The position numbers were made by a program, and so were the translations under genes. Below, piece after piece: positions 1 to 7,177 of a stretch of 61,715 nt of DNA. Origin of the DNA: a virus; the IMG/VR virus record IMGVR_UViG_3300029989_000022, positions 1 through 61,715 of that record; one strand, 5' to 3'. The notes under the pieces are model-generated. The model saw only the letters and a program-made list of their open reading frames with translations, did not search any database and had not been told where the DNA came from. How positions within the stretch are numbered: the first letter of the stretch is position 1; each line of letters begins with the position of its first letter.

Positions 1-2
1 AA

Positions 3-341
3 TCTTTGCGGAAAAAAGCGAAAGCGTGTCGTGCTGCTCTTTTATCCGCCGGATTCTTGTTTCGGTCGAAGGTTATTCAGACACGAAATGTGGTGGATAT
101 TACAAACATCAACAGTGCGGCAATCACGGCTGCATCTGACCCATACTATACGGCACATTGGATCGTGGCGGACAACTCATTTCTGGATTTAGATTCCACT
201 GGTGTTATCGCCATGCAGAAGACCATGACTGACCGTTCGACCGCAATCTATGCGGCATATACGACTCTCACCACACAGATTGATGCTGCCATCACACCTG
301 AACAACTCTCGGCAATCAACCCACAATTCTCCGTAGCTTAA
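3..341 (+). CDS. Probable tail-tip protein, 3' part only
   Basis: The reading frame is open to the left edge and ends at 341, so only the C-terminal part is present. The portion from about residue 24 looks like real protein, rich in Ala and Thr and ending SAINPQFSVA. The first residues are basic and less convincing. It precedes the lysis genes, and the last frame of the window (61524 onward) is a short tail-tip ORF open to the right, so the two could be parts of one gene if the genome is circular. A direct join would put them in different frames (see the rejected list). No family recognised. Confidence 0.45.
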   Translation, partial: SLRKKAKACRAALLSAGFLFRSKVIQTRNVVDITNINSAAITAASDPYYTAHWIVADNSFLDLDSTGVIAMQKTMTDRSTAIYAAYTTLTTQIDAAITPEQLSAINPQFSVA

Positions 342-363
342 CTTCTCACCAGAATCTTAAAAA

Positions 364-705
364 ATGGCCCCGCACACGGATGAACTACGCGAGCAAGTGA
401 TGAAGCATGAACAGGACATCGCGACTTTGAATGAACGGACAAAGACCTTGCCGAGTATCAACGAGACGCTGGTCCAGTTGCAGATCACGATGGCTACCGT
501 CGATGCCACAATGAAGCTGATTGCAGCAAACCAGTGCAAGGCGCCGGGGCTCTGCCTGAAACTTCAGGGGCAGGTGTTCCGGCTTCGCCTATGGCAGGCG
601 GGCGTTATCGCCATCTTCATGCTGCTTGGTTTTTTCGTGAAAGAGGTCGGTCTCCAGTGGATGAAGGAGGTCAGCGAGCATATCCATCCCATCGCCAAAA
701 AATAG
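364..705 (+). CDS. Small coiled-coil membrane protein of the lysis module
   Basis: 113 aa. Residues 1-60 are charged and helical, with heptad-like leucines and many Glu/Gln. One hydrophobic segment lies at about residues 76-95 (around GVIAIFMLLGFF), followed by a short amphipathic tail. A cytoplasmic coil anchored by one transmembrane helix, upstream of a spanin-like lipoprotein and an endolysin, suggests a holin-accessory or antiholin role. That is inferred from position only. No Shine-Dalgarno is evident. The frame-shifted overlapping ORFs here look like shadows. Confidence 0.7.
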   Translation: MAPHTDELREQVMKHEQDIATLNERTKTLPSINETLVQLQITMATVDATMKLIAANQCKAPGLCLKLQGQVFRLRLWQAGVIAIFMLLGFFVKEVGLQWMKEVSEHIHPIAKK

Positions 706-709
706 CATT

Positions 710-1345
710 ATGCAATCATCCTTACTCATTTTTCTCTCTGCTGCCCTGTTTTTGACAGGGTGCGCCCACCGGTTGCCAGTTACGCCAGCCACGGCCTTTA
801 TCGCCAAAAGCGGCGTTTATTCCGCCCAGGTGAAGGAGAACGTGGTCAAGGCGCAGGCGGCCGTCGAAAAGGTCAAGGCGGTCAACCAGGTGCTCACGGC
901 TCAGGCGTCGAAAGAGGAGACGCTGCCCGCGTCAGTTGTCAGGGATGCCGTAGCCCAGTCCGACAAGGCAATCGCCGAGGTCGCGGTCGAGCTTCAAATG
1001 GCGAAGGCAGCGCTTGCCGAGAATGACAAGGCGCTGAGCGAATCCAGACAGGCGGTGCAGCAGCTGCAGGAGTTCGCAGGCTCGGAGACCGGACGGGCGA
1101 ACCGCGCCGAAAGCCAAGTCTTCGACGAGAAGAAGAACACAGCGAAGGAAAAAGCGCGTGGGGACGCATACGAGGGATATTACCACCGGCTAAAATTCTG
1201 GCTCTGCTTCGCGGCAGCATTACTGGCGATGGCCTACGCGGAATCCTTCCTTTCCAGCTTCCAGATCATCCCGATGCAATACCATTGGCTGGGAGCCGCA
1301 GGAGCTGGCATCGCTACCTTCGCAACCTTATGGGCAATCCTATGA
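710..1345 (+). CDS. Putative unimolecular spanin-like lipoprotein
   Basis: 211 aa. Residues 1-18 form a lipoprotein signal with lipobox LTGC (lipidated Cys18). Residues about 30-150 are a long Ala/Glu/Lys-rich coiled coil. Two hydrophobic helices follow at about 163-180 and 193-211. An N-terminal lipid anchor for the outer membrane plus C-terminal inner-membrane helices is the topology of u-spanins such as T1 gp11, which fuse the two membranes in the last step of lysis. Here the C-terminus has two helices rather than one. It lies between membrane proteins and the endolysin. The function is inferred from topology and neighbours, with no sequence match recognised. Confidence 0.62.
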   Translation: MQSSLLIFLSAALFLTGCAHRLPVTPATAFIAKSGVYSAQVKENVVKAQAAVEKVKAVNQVLTAQASKEETLPASVVRDAVAQSDKAIAEVAVELQMAKAALAENDKALSESRQAVQQLQEFAGSETGRANRAESQVFDEKKNTAKEKARGDAYEGYYHRLKFWLCFAAALLAMAYAESFLSSFQIIPMQYHWLGAAGAGIATFATLWAIL

Positions 1346-1662
1346 AACAGCGCACACCCTGGCAGCGGCTCGCGTTGAGCATCTTCGGGATCGTCATCAT
1401 CACCGGAAAATGGTGGGCTGCTATAACGATGCTGACGGCGGTGAAAGTTGAGCATGTAGCAGCCTACACGACGATGACGACCAACTCCGATTATGTCACG
1501 GGGGCCATCGTCATTTTCATGGTCAGCGGCAAGCTCGTGTACGATTGGAGCATGCGGACCGGCTCCACGATCGCTGAGACCGGGGAGCAGAAAATCGAGC
1601 GCGTCATAGCGCCCAAGCATTTCGATCCCCTAGGCCGCCCGCAAGCAAACAATGACCTATGA
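1342..1662 (+). CDS. Two-helix membrane protein, holin candidate
   Basis: 106 aa. The start codon overlaps the upstream stop (ATGA). Two hydrophobic stretches at about residues 11-35 (LALSIFGIVIITGKWW) and 51-69 (YVTGAIVIFMVSGKLVYDW) are joined by a short polar loop, and the C-terminal tail is charged. Size, two-helix topology and position before the endolysin fit a class II-like holin, which would open the inner membrane at lysis. No specific family is recognised, and the 364-705 protein is the competing candidate. Confidence 0.65.
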   Translation: MKQRTPWQRLALSIFGIVIITGKWWAAITMLTAVKVEHVAAYTTMTTNSDYVTGAIVIFMVSGKLVYDWSMRTGSTIAETGEQKIERVIAPKHFDPLGRPQANNDL

Positions 1663-1670
1663 CACCGGCT

Positions 1671-1838
1671 ATGCTCAGAGGCGTGCTGGCACGGTTTTCC
1701 TTCGGGCAACTGATGGAACTGCATCGGATGGTATTGCAGTGCATTGCGAGTCTCTGTGAGCGCAACTGCGGGGCGTGTGCGCATTGCGGCCAGTGCCCGG
1801 CAAAACGCGGTGAAGAACCTGCGAAAAAGACCCCATGA
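1671..1838 (+). CDS. Cys-rich 55-aa protein in lysis operon
   Basis: ATG at 1671. Its stop overlaps the endolysin start (ATGA at 1835-1838), the same coupling seen elsewhere in this operon, which supports it as a gene. The N-terminal half is amphipathic. The C-terminal half carries a dense Cys cluster, CERNCGACAHCGQC, with CxxC pairs that could bind zinc or form disulfides. Function unknown. Similar tiny Cys-rich genes sit between holin and endolysin genes in many phages, but I cannot name a family. Confidence 0.6.
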   Translation: MLRGVLARFSFGQLMELHRMVLQCIASLCERNCGACAHCGQCPAKRGEEPAKKTP

Positions 1839-2371
1839 GCGACATCGACGAAAGCAAGCGGAGGTTCTCCGCCTTCATGCCGTTCATCCTCCAATGGGAA
1901 TGCGTTTACGCAAAGGGCCACTATGGCGACCTTCAGTTCGTGGTTTCCGAGAACAACGACAATGACCCAGGTGGCTTGACGAAATTCGGCATCGACGCGG
2001 CGAACCACAAGGGCGTGGACATCGCGCGATTGACGCTTGAAAGCGCCACGGCGATTTACTGGCACGAGTGGATTCAGACCCGCTCGGGCACGTTCCCTGC
2101 GCCGATGGGTGAGGTGTTTTTTAATGCGTGTGTGAACGCCGGAGGTCCCCGCGCGTGTGCCCTTCTGCATGATCCCGCCACCCACAACACCGCCTCCGCG
2201 TTTCTGGCTGCTCAAGATCGTTGGTATCGTGAGTTGGTGGTAAATCGGCGTGCATCCCGTGCGGCGCATGCCGGGGACAAGGCATGGCTCAAAAAGCATC
2301 CAGACCTCTCCGAATTTCTCAAAGGATGGCTCAACCGAACCGCAGCTTTGCGGCGGTTCTTGCGCATTTGA
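1835..2371 (+). CDS. Endolysin, GH108-type N-acetylmuramidase
   Basis: 178 aa, a usual length for glycoside hydrolase family 108 phage lysozymes, which cut the glycan strand of peptidoglycan. Visible marks are the N-terminal catalytic Glu region (FILQWE, Glu22), then NDNDPGGLTKFGID at about residues 41-54, the family's DPGG.T.xGI signature. A C-terminal part contains FFNACVNAGG and RWYRELV, as in the peptidoglycan-binding half. There is no signal peptide, so it needs a holin, which fits the two-helix protein upstream. Last gene of the lysis operon. Confidence 0.88.
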   Translation: MSDIDESKRRFSAFMPFILQWECVYAKGHYGDLQFVVSENNDNDPGGLTKFGIDAANHKGVDIARLTLESATAIYWHEWIQTRSGTFPAPMGEVFFNACVNAGGPRACALLHDPATHNTASAFLAAQDRWYRELVVNRRASRAAHAGDKAWLKKHPDLSEFLKGWLNRTAALRRFLRI

Positions 2372-2380
2372 TCCCGGGTG

Positions 2381-2545
2381 TTTAGCACAAAAAATTAGCA
2401 CATTCCTCTGTAATTCGCTATAGTGTAAAACTACCGCTCTCCTTCTGGTTGGGGTCTGTGTCTCTGTAAATATTGGGCTGTATGGGCTTGCATTGGGATG
2501 GTTTTTAGCACAGTTTGTGTGTGTTTAGCACATGAATTTAGCACA
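2381..2545 (+). repeat. Five direct TTTAGCACA repeats, candidate integrase arm sites
   Basis: TTTAGCACA occurs at 2381-2389, 2504-2512, 2524-2532 and 2537-2545, and ATTAGCACA at 2394-2402, all in the same orientation. They form two clusters about 100 bp apart, on both sides of a segment resembling a tRNA anticodon arm (2423-2440) and upstream of the integrase gene. Short same-sense repeats in two clusters around a core are the layout of arm-type binding sites in lambda-like attP. Function is inferred. Confidence 0.6.
2423..2440 (+). other. Candidate attP core: partial copy of tRNA-Val anticodon arm
   Basis: GTGTAAAAC at 2423-2431 and CCGCTCT at 2434-2440 match 2687-2695 and 2698-2704 inside the tRNA-Val gene, that is 16 of 18 positions with only the two middle bases different. 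The matching part of the tRNA is the anticodon loop, one anticodon-stem strand and part of the D arm, a usual crossover site for tyrosine integrases. It lies between the two clusters of TTTAGCACA repeats. Confidence 0.5.
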
Positions 2546-2596
2546 AAATCCGCTTGGTCTTCTTGAGCGTTTTCCGCTTTGCATTCCCGGCACGCC

Positions 2597-2616
2597 CATC
2601 CTTACGCGTAAGGATG
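2597..2616. repeat. Dispersed palindrome, copy 1 (CGCG centre)
   Basis: CATCCTTACGCGTAAGGATG is a perfect 20-bp palindrome with a centre two bases longer than the usual ATCCTTACGTAAGGAT form. It is intergenic, between the candidate att region and the tRNA-Val gene. Confidence 0.8.
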
Positions 2617-2648
2617 GAAAAGGCGTTGGTGAGTTGATGGGAAGGAAA

Positions 2649-2723
2649 TGGTGCGCGGTGCAGGGTTCGAACCTGCGGCCCGCTGTGTGTAAAACAGCCG
2701 CTCTACCACTGAGCTAACCGCGC
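2649..2723 (-). tRNA. tRNA-Val (anticodon UAC)
   Basis: Full cloverleaf read on the minus strand: acceptor GCGCGGT/ACCGCGC, D arm GCTC/GAGC, anticodon stem GCTGT/ACAGC with loop TTTACAC (anticodon TAC, reads GUA/GUN Val), T arm GCAGG/CCTGC with loop TTCGAAC, discriminator A and an encoded CCA (2649-2651). It lies 50 bp from the integrase start and is a probable integration target, or a copy that the phage carries. Confidence 0.93.
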
Positions 2724-2773
2724 GATGAGAGTCAAACTTTTTACGCTGATGAATGGGAGGAAGCCAGTCTTTT

Positions 2774-3808
2774 ATGTCTAAAATTAAGGGATTGTTTCGG
2801 CGAGGGAAGATTTGGTGGCTGCGCTATTCCGTAGATGGCGTGCAGCGACGAGAGTCTCTGGATACGGAATTGGAGCAGCTCGCGGCGGTGAAGGCGATAG
2901 CGATTCTCCATCGGGCTCCTATTGAGGCTTCCGGGGAATGGGAACGCGAGTTGGATGCGTATTTGCTGGACGCCCAGGCGCGGAGAAAGTTGAGCTGGCG
3001 GTTTGCGCGGCCCCGGCGATATGTGCTGATGCGGTTCGCCAGGGAGTATAATATTTCCAAGGTGGCGGACGTATCAGTTTCCGTCGTGGAGAAATGGCTT
3101 CGGGATTTGGGTGTGGCGAGCCCAGAACGGCGGGCGATCAAGCCGGGCACCATTGAGGGCTACCATTTCCATCTGCGCGCGTTTTGCACCTGGTTGGTGA
3201 AGAAAAATAAACTCCGGGAGAATGTGGCAGCCGCATATGATTTGGGTGAGGTGGAGCGGTCTGTGCGTAAGAACTTCCTTTCCAAGGATACGGTCGCGCG
3301 TTTGATTGCCAATGCGCCGAGTGAGGAGATGCGTTTCATCCTCTACTGCGGCTTGCACGCCGGGATGCGACGGTTGGAGGTGGTTGAGGCCCGGCCCGAA
3401 TGGTTCCGGCTCGGTGAGAACGGCCGTCGTGGATGTGTGGTGATCGGGCAGACCGAGACGTTTTCCCCAAAGGATCGCGATGAGCGAACCGTGCCGTTGT
3501 CTGCTGAATTTGAAGCGTTTCTGCGGCGCTACGGAATGCCTTCTCCCTTTATGATTCGACCGAAGAAAACGCAGGGAAAGGCGATTTACCGGTACGATTT
3601 CCGCAAGGCATGGGACGCTTACATGAAGGACCAGGAGGTAAGATGCACGTTTCATGACACCCGCCGGACATTCGTGAGCCTCAAGTTGATCGAGGATTCC
3701 TCGCTCATCTTCAAGCTCGCCAAGTGGACGGGGGACGACGTGAAGGTGTTGCAGACCCATTACGCTCACTTGCTGGCGGACGACGAGGATATTGAGGTGG
3801 GGCTGTGA
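2774..3808 (+). CDS. int: Tyrosine recombinase / phage integrase
   Basis: 344 aa from ATG 2774 (an in-frame start 21 bp upstream is also possible). The N-terminal residues 1-40 look like a compact arm-binding or AP2-like domain (GKIWWLRYSVDG), residues about 60-150 are a SAM-like core-binding domain, and the rest is catalytic. Visible catalytic residues are Arg199 (GLHAGMRRLE), His294 and Arg297 (FHDTRRTF) and nucleophile Tyr330 (THYAHL). It should catalyse site-specific integration and excision. It sits immediately beside tRNA-Val and the repeat-rich candidate attP, the usual arrangement of a temperate phage. Confidence 0.93.
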   Translation: MSKIKGLFRRGKIWWLRYSVDGVQRRESLDTELEQLAAVKAIAILHRAPIEASGEWERELDAYLLDAQARRKLSWRFARPRRYVLMRFAREYNISKVADVSVSVVEKWLRDLGVASPERRAIKPGTIEGYHFHLRAFCTWLVKKNKLRENVAAAYDLGEVERSVRKNFLSKDTVARLIANAPSEEMRFILYCGLHAGMRRLEVVEARPEWFRLGENGRRGCVVIGQTETFSPKDRDERTVPLSAEFEAFLRRYGMPSPFMIRPKKTQGKAIYRYDFRKAWDAYMKDQEVRCTFHDTRRTFVSLKLIEDSSLIFKLAKWTGDDVKVLQTHYAHLLADDEDIEVGL

Positions 3809-3838
3809 GCGGAAAGTTGACGCGGAGGGCGATGGGAT

Positions 3839-4144
3839 ATGAACCATCGTGTTTTGCTCGCCGGGTTGGAATGCCTGGAATCCTGTTTGGATGAGGCGAT
3901 TGAATTTGGGTCGGGCGGGATGATGCGCCAGTCGCGCAAGCTGGCGAGCTTGGCTCGACACAACAAGCCGGAGAATGCGGAAGCAGCGGCGGCGATTGGG
4001 GATAGGATTCAGGAGCGCCTGAGCCAGGCGGCGGGGCGCTGCTACGATGCCCCGGCTATTGAGGGTGCGGTGGAAAAGCTGCGCTTGACGAAGGCGAACC
4101 AGGTGAGGATTGGCCGGTATCAGGCACGGCTGGGGATGAAGTGA
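3839..4144 (+). CDS. Small helical protein downstream of integrase
   Basis: 101 aa, basic and predicted helical (MNHRVLLAGLECLESCLDEAIEFG..., ending YQARLGMK). TTGACG ends 16 nt before the ATG, one case of the start-associated box described in the findings. Its 3' end overlaps a convergent small ORF on the minus strand by about 90 bp. It could be an excisionase-like accessory by position, but no family is recognised. Confidence 0.5.
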   Translation: MNHRVLLAGLECLESCLDEAIEFGSGGMMRQSRKLASLARHNKPENAEAAAAIGDRIQERLSQAAGRCYDAPAIEGAVEKLRLTKANQVRIGRYQARLGMK

Positions 4145-4256
4145 AGCGGGCGATGACGGATTCGAGGACGCGATCGAGATAATCCGGCGGCTCCGGGTTT
4201 TGATCGAGCCACTCGAGCCATTCAGCCTTGGTGCGTTTGAGGCGTGGGGTATTCAT
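4056..4256 (-). CDS. Small hypothetical protein
   Basis: 66 aa from the ATG at 4256, preceded by GGGAG at a good Shine-Dalgarno distance and by TTGACT 12 nt upstream. The N-terminal part (MNTPRLKRTKAEWLEWLDQNP) looks like genuine coding sequence. The C-terminal part is Pro/Ser-rich where it overlaps the convergent 3839-4144 gene. Function unknown. Confidence 0.45.
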   Translation of the reverse strand: MNTPRLKRTKAEWLEWLDQNPEPPDYLDRVLESVIARFTSSPAVPDTGQSSPGSPSSSAAFPPHPQ

Positions 4257-4301
4257 TTTGCTCCCGAGAGTCAACGGTAAAGACATTGGGCTCTGCCTGA
4301 G

Positions 4302-5000
4302 TTAAATTGGGTTGTTAGCTGGAGCGGGTGCCACAGGTTCCATTGGGAGAAATTTCACGTCCAGCAGTTCTGCCACCAAAGAACTTGCGCCACTTTCAAA
4401 TCGGTTTTGCAAAATGACTACAATGCATGACGCGCGTAACCGCGATTTAGCCTGAATCAGTTTGTCTCGCACGTCCGCGCCTTTGGCTCGATCCATGTAC
4501 AGGTATGCTATGCATTGAGATGGATCGATCATCCTAAAAGAAAAATGCGTTCCCTGCGCGCGCTCATATCCCCAATGATAAGAGGAATCGACATCTAATT
4601 TTCCCGTCAGGATAAAAGGCTTTCCGATCAGGGAAAGCATGTCGCTCTTGGCCTCGCGGACGGTTTTGGTTTGGTCTTTGATCTTCTGGATAGCCTGATC
4701 GTGGGCCCGTTGGACTTTCATTTGCGCTTCCATCCGAATCCGGTCTGCGCGCTCTTTTTGAACCCGCGCGACTTTCTCAGGGTCGTATCCAAATTTGGTT
4801 TTGAGATCATCGGTTAAGTCCGCAAGTTGAATGCGCTCGGATCCCGAATCCGTCATGACGGTGATCGAATCCGGTTCGATGCGATAAATCGTGACGTTTT
4901 CAAGTTTTTGGCCGTTTGCCTTGGTCAGCGTGATCTTTTGGTCCGCGTAAATGGCTCCTGTAACGAGAAAAAGTGCCGCGCAGATCAGGATAGGTTTCAT
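4302..5000 (-). CDS. Secreted moron protein (probable lysogenic conversion gene)
   Basis: 232 aa. Residues 1-19 are a clear signal peptide ending at AIYA/DQ. Residues 20-75 resemble a small beta domain with the pattern G..Y.NV.I..IEPD.I.V....G...I.LADL...L..KFGYDPEKVA, which I associate with secreted proteins of Verrucomicrobiota. A coiled linker follows, then a C-terminal beta domain (about 125-232). It has no apparent phage function and sits beside the integrase and regulator, as moron genes do, so expression from the prophage is likely. It is the main hint to host phylum. Role in the envelope unknown. Confidence 0.65.
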   Translation of the reverse strand: MKPILICAALFLVTGAIYADQKITLTKANGQKLENVTIYRIEPDSITVMTDSGSERIQLADLTDDLKTKFGYDPEKVARVQKERADRIRMEAQMKVQRAHDQAIQKIKDQTKTVREAKSDMLSLIGKPFILTGKLDVDSSYHWGYERAQGTHFSFRMIDPSQCIAYLYMDRAKGADVRDKLIQAKSRLRASCIVVILQNRFESGASSLVAELLDVKFLPMEPVAPAPANNPI

Positions 5001-5183
5001 AATGAGTTTGCTTGCTTCTATGGAAAAGCATTCATGGAAATGGCTGAGTTTTTTACTTCGTTCAAGAGTAGAAAAAACTTTTTTGGCCGGACATTAGCAG
5101 CAATGCGGATTGTGAAACACGCGGTTTTCGGGTTAGTCTCTGGCATGGAAATACGCAGAAATACTCCACGCCCCCCTATTGTT

Positions 5184-5420
5184 TTATTCCGTTGTTTTGT
5201 CGCTGCTTTTGTCTGAGACAAATTCAAGGGGGTAGGCAAGCATTTCTCTGCGTCGCCGCTGGAGCACGTAACACCGAGCGCAGTCGAGAAAGAACGCGGT
5301 CATGTTTGGAATATCTCCAGATTCAGCCAATTCCTTCTGCAGCTCAGTTTTCAGCTTGGAAGGAATTCGGACCATAATGTTTGCATCGCTCACATCGCTA
5401 TTTTGAGACATTGAATCCAT
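5184..5420 (-). CDS. Ribbon-helix-helix-like regulator
   Basis: 78 aa from ATG 5420 (ATG 5411 also possible). After a polar lead, IMVRIPSKLKTELQKELAESG reads as a ribbon strand followed by the first helix of an RHH fold, then a second helix (TAFFLDCARCYVLQRRRREM) and an acidic tail. RHH proteins are small dimeric DNA-binding repressors. It is transcribed divergently from the early operon, next to a promoter with an inverted repeat, so it is a candidate lysogeny or early-gene regulator. No CI-like repressor is visible elsewhere in the phage backbone. Confidence 0.55.
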   Translation of the reverse strand: MDSMSQNSDVSDANIMVRIPSKLKTELQKELAESGDIPNMTAFFLDCARCYVLQRRRREMLAYPLEFVSDKSSDKTTE

Positions 5421-5440
5421 AGGAAAAGATAAATTGTGTA

Positions 5441-5468
5441 TTGACAGCAAACAATACCATTGTATTAT
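5441..5468 (+). promoter_or_regulatory. Candidate sigma70 promoter with overlapping operator
   Basis: TTGACA at 5441-5446, a 16-bp spacer, then TATTAT at 5463-5468. An inverted repeat AATAC-CATT-GTATT (5453-5466) runs through the spacer into the -10 box. It points rightward into the early operon and lies directly upstream of the divergent RHH gene, so that protein may act here. Function inferred. Confidence 0.6.
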
Positions 5469-5544
5469 TTACCGTGAGTTAATCGAAAGCAAGCCCGATT
5501 TTGGCTGTGCGTGAATTCTTCTCCCACCCCATGACCTAACCCCT

Positions 5545-5585
5545 AAAAAATTGAAGCCTCCGGTGCTGATAACACCGGAGGCTTC
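5545..5585 (-). terminator. Rho-independent terminator facing the regulator
   Basis: Perfect 13-bp stem GAAGCCTCCGGTG / CACCGGAGGCTTC (5553-5565 and 5573-5585) with a 7-nt loop. Read on the minus strand it is followed by AATTTTTT. It would stop leftward transcription before the RHH gene. On the plus strand the same hairpin lacks a U-tract and would sit in the early leader RNA. Confidence 0.7.
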
Positions 5586-5716
5586 GGAAATACATCTATG
5601 ACCCGTCCAAGGATCGTTGATGTCTGCCAATATATACATGGCGGGCATCAAAGCAATACTTTTTTGTCAAAAATTTCAATCGGGCTTTCCCCGGTTGCAG
5701 GGATCGGGGGTGCTCG

Positions 5717-6028
5717 GTGAGCATCCTCCCCATCCTCGAGCCATCCCTCGCGCTGCTGGTGCGCCAGACTGTGCTGACGCGCTTGGTAGAGGGTCGCCAC
5801 GGCGGAAGTTTGGTATCGCGTGGAGGAACCCTCGAACCCCACGCAAAAGCCGTGGCCAAATACGCCTTGGTCGAATTGCGTAACCTTAATCCTGCGGAGG
5901 AACTCTCCGATGCCGAAACGGCGCTTTTGCGTGGCATTTCGCTCGACACGCTCAAGACGGAAAAAGAGGAAAGAAAACTCACAGAAAACAACGCAAAAGA
6001 AAATAGGAGGAATTTCGGAGGAAAATAG
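5717..6028 (+). CDS. First gene of early operon, unknown
   Basis: 103 aa from a GTG at 5717. The sequence reads as real protein, with a helical N-terminal half and LNPAEELSDAETALLRGISLDTLKTEKEERK followed by a basic tail. It may be a small helical nucleic-acid-binding protein, but no family is recognised. It follows the candidate promoter at 5441 after a 250-nt leader containing the 5553-5585 hairpin. Confidence 0.5.
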   Translation: MSILPILEPSLALLVRQTVLTRLVEGRHGGSLVSRGGTLEPHAKAVAKYALVELRNLNPAEELSDAETALLRGISLDTLKTEKEERKLTENNAKENRRNFGGK

Positions 6029-6170
6029 GCGGCACCAAGGCGGGTGCGCAAAAATCCAAAAAAACTAGCCTCAATTCATCGCAAGCAAACGCGCCGGGGC
6101 CGCCACCCCACTTCACACAGCGCTCTGTCCGGTTAAGCGACCGGCAACTTGCGACCAACTTCCTTCCTTT

Positions 6171-6470
6171 ATGAAAAACCTATCCAGTTGTGCCCGTATT
6201 TTCTTTCAACCGTTCCGTCTTGTTGCCGCCAGAAATCTTGCGGGTGACAAAATCGAAGGTCAATTTTCAAGAGTTCCCAACTTCGTAGCTGGGCATATTT
6301 CAGAAGACTACTACGGGCGCAAATACATGGCCTCGGTAAGCGGCGCGCTGCGTCGCATTGGGATCGACGGAGTGACCGTGGGTCGAGACATCAGTCAACC
6401 ACGCCCCAATTGGCGGAAGCGGATGGAGAAAAAGGCTCAAAATCGCCCTACATCTCATGTTGCCGCCTAA
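6171..6470 (+). CDS. Hypothetical 99-aa protein
   Basis: ATG 6171, no clear Shine-Dalgarno. A basic N-terminus (MKNLSSCARIFFQPFRLVAARN) is followed by a middle that reads as folded protein (VAGHISEDYYGRKYMASVSGALRRIGIDGVTV) and a basic tail. No family recognised. The ORF is supported mainly by its place in a same-strand series. Confidence 0.4.
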   Translation: MKNLSSCARIFFQPFRLVAARNLAGDKIEGQFSRVPNFVAGHISEDYYGRKYMASVSGALRRIGIDGVTVGRDISQPRPNWRKRMEKKAQNRPTSHVAA

Positions 6471-6485
6471 CGCGGATTTTTCATC

Positions 6486-6932
6486 GTGATGAACTCCCTC
6501 CCTGAAAAACAGCCCGCTAGACCGGGCGTGTGGATTGAATCCGTGGAATCGGCGCTTGCAGAAACGGATGAAGTCCTTGCGGCGTGCATTCATACTGGCT
6601 CTGCCGATCCTCGAACGGCGTTGATGGCAATCATGATCCTGCAGGATGCGTTTTCCTACAATGCGCGGTGCGGAGCGCAATTGTCATGTTCGCAGACGGA
6701 GAAGGCATTGATCGGTCGCTGGCGCAAGCGGAGAGTCACCCGCTATTTGGTATTGGGAATTGTCGTCATGTTGTGGTGCCTGTGTGTGGCGGTCTATGGT
6801 GCGCTCCATCGCGAGTGGGTTTATGTGGTGCTGAATTTTGCGAGTTGCATATGGGTGGGTTTTAGCTGGGTTCGGCTTCTGAAACTCCGTCGTGACCTGG
6901 CATGGATTGCAGGAGGAACGGCACAGCCATGA
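6486..6932 (+). CDS. Two-helix membrane protein
   Basis: 148 aa. Residues 1-80 are soluble and helical. Two adjacent hydrophobic segments at about 87-108 (YLVLGIVVMLWCLCVAVYGAL) and 112-128 (VYVVLNFASCIWVGFSW) are followed by a basic tail. The stop overlaps the next gene's start (ATGA). An early phage inner-membrane protein can serve in superinfection exclusion, but nothing in the sequence proves that here. Confidence 0.6.
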   Translation: MMNSLPEKQPARPGVWIESVESALAETDEVLAACIHTGSADPRTALMAIMILQDAFSYNARCGAQLSCSQTEKALIGRWRKRRVTRYLVLGIVVMLWCLCVAVYGALHREWVYVVLNFASCIWVGFSWVRLLKLRRDLAWIAGGTAQP

Positions 6933-7177
6933 AACGAGCGAAAGGCACCGTGATGGGGAAGCTGGGTTATCGTCCCGACGAGGCGGCGGACGTGCTGGGG
7001 AGTTCCGAGCTGTTGGCGGAGTGCGAGGCGGCGGGATGGATCAAGCCCGCCGTGAGGCGGACGAAGCTGACCATCTATGACTATTCCGAACTGGTGAAGT
7101 GCTGGGTGCGGATTTGCCGGGGGGAACTTCCTCCCGCCCGTGCGCGCAAAAAAACATTGGAGACTACTGCCTCATGA
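6929..7177 (+). CDS. MerR/excisionase-like small DNA-binding protein
   Basis: 82 aa. Start chosen at ATG 6929 because AGGAGG lies at 6911-6916 and it overlaps the upstream stop. YRPDEAADVLGSSELLAECEAAGWIKPAVRRTKLTIYDY has the order of a winged-helix MerR/Xis domain: helix, turn, helix, then a wing strand and YSELVKCW. It is likely a DNA-binding accessory, and could be the excisionase or a transcriptional regulator. Confidence 0.6.
   Translation: MKRAKGTVMGKLGYRPDEAADVLGSSELLAECEAAGWIKPAVRRTKLTIYDYSELVKCWVRICRGELPPARARKKTLETTAS

Noticed and set aside
2532-2717. 61-aa plus-strand ORF across the tRNA-Val gene
   Set aside because: It reads through the tRNA on the opposite strand and looks like a chance frame.
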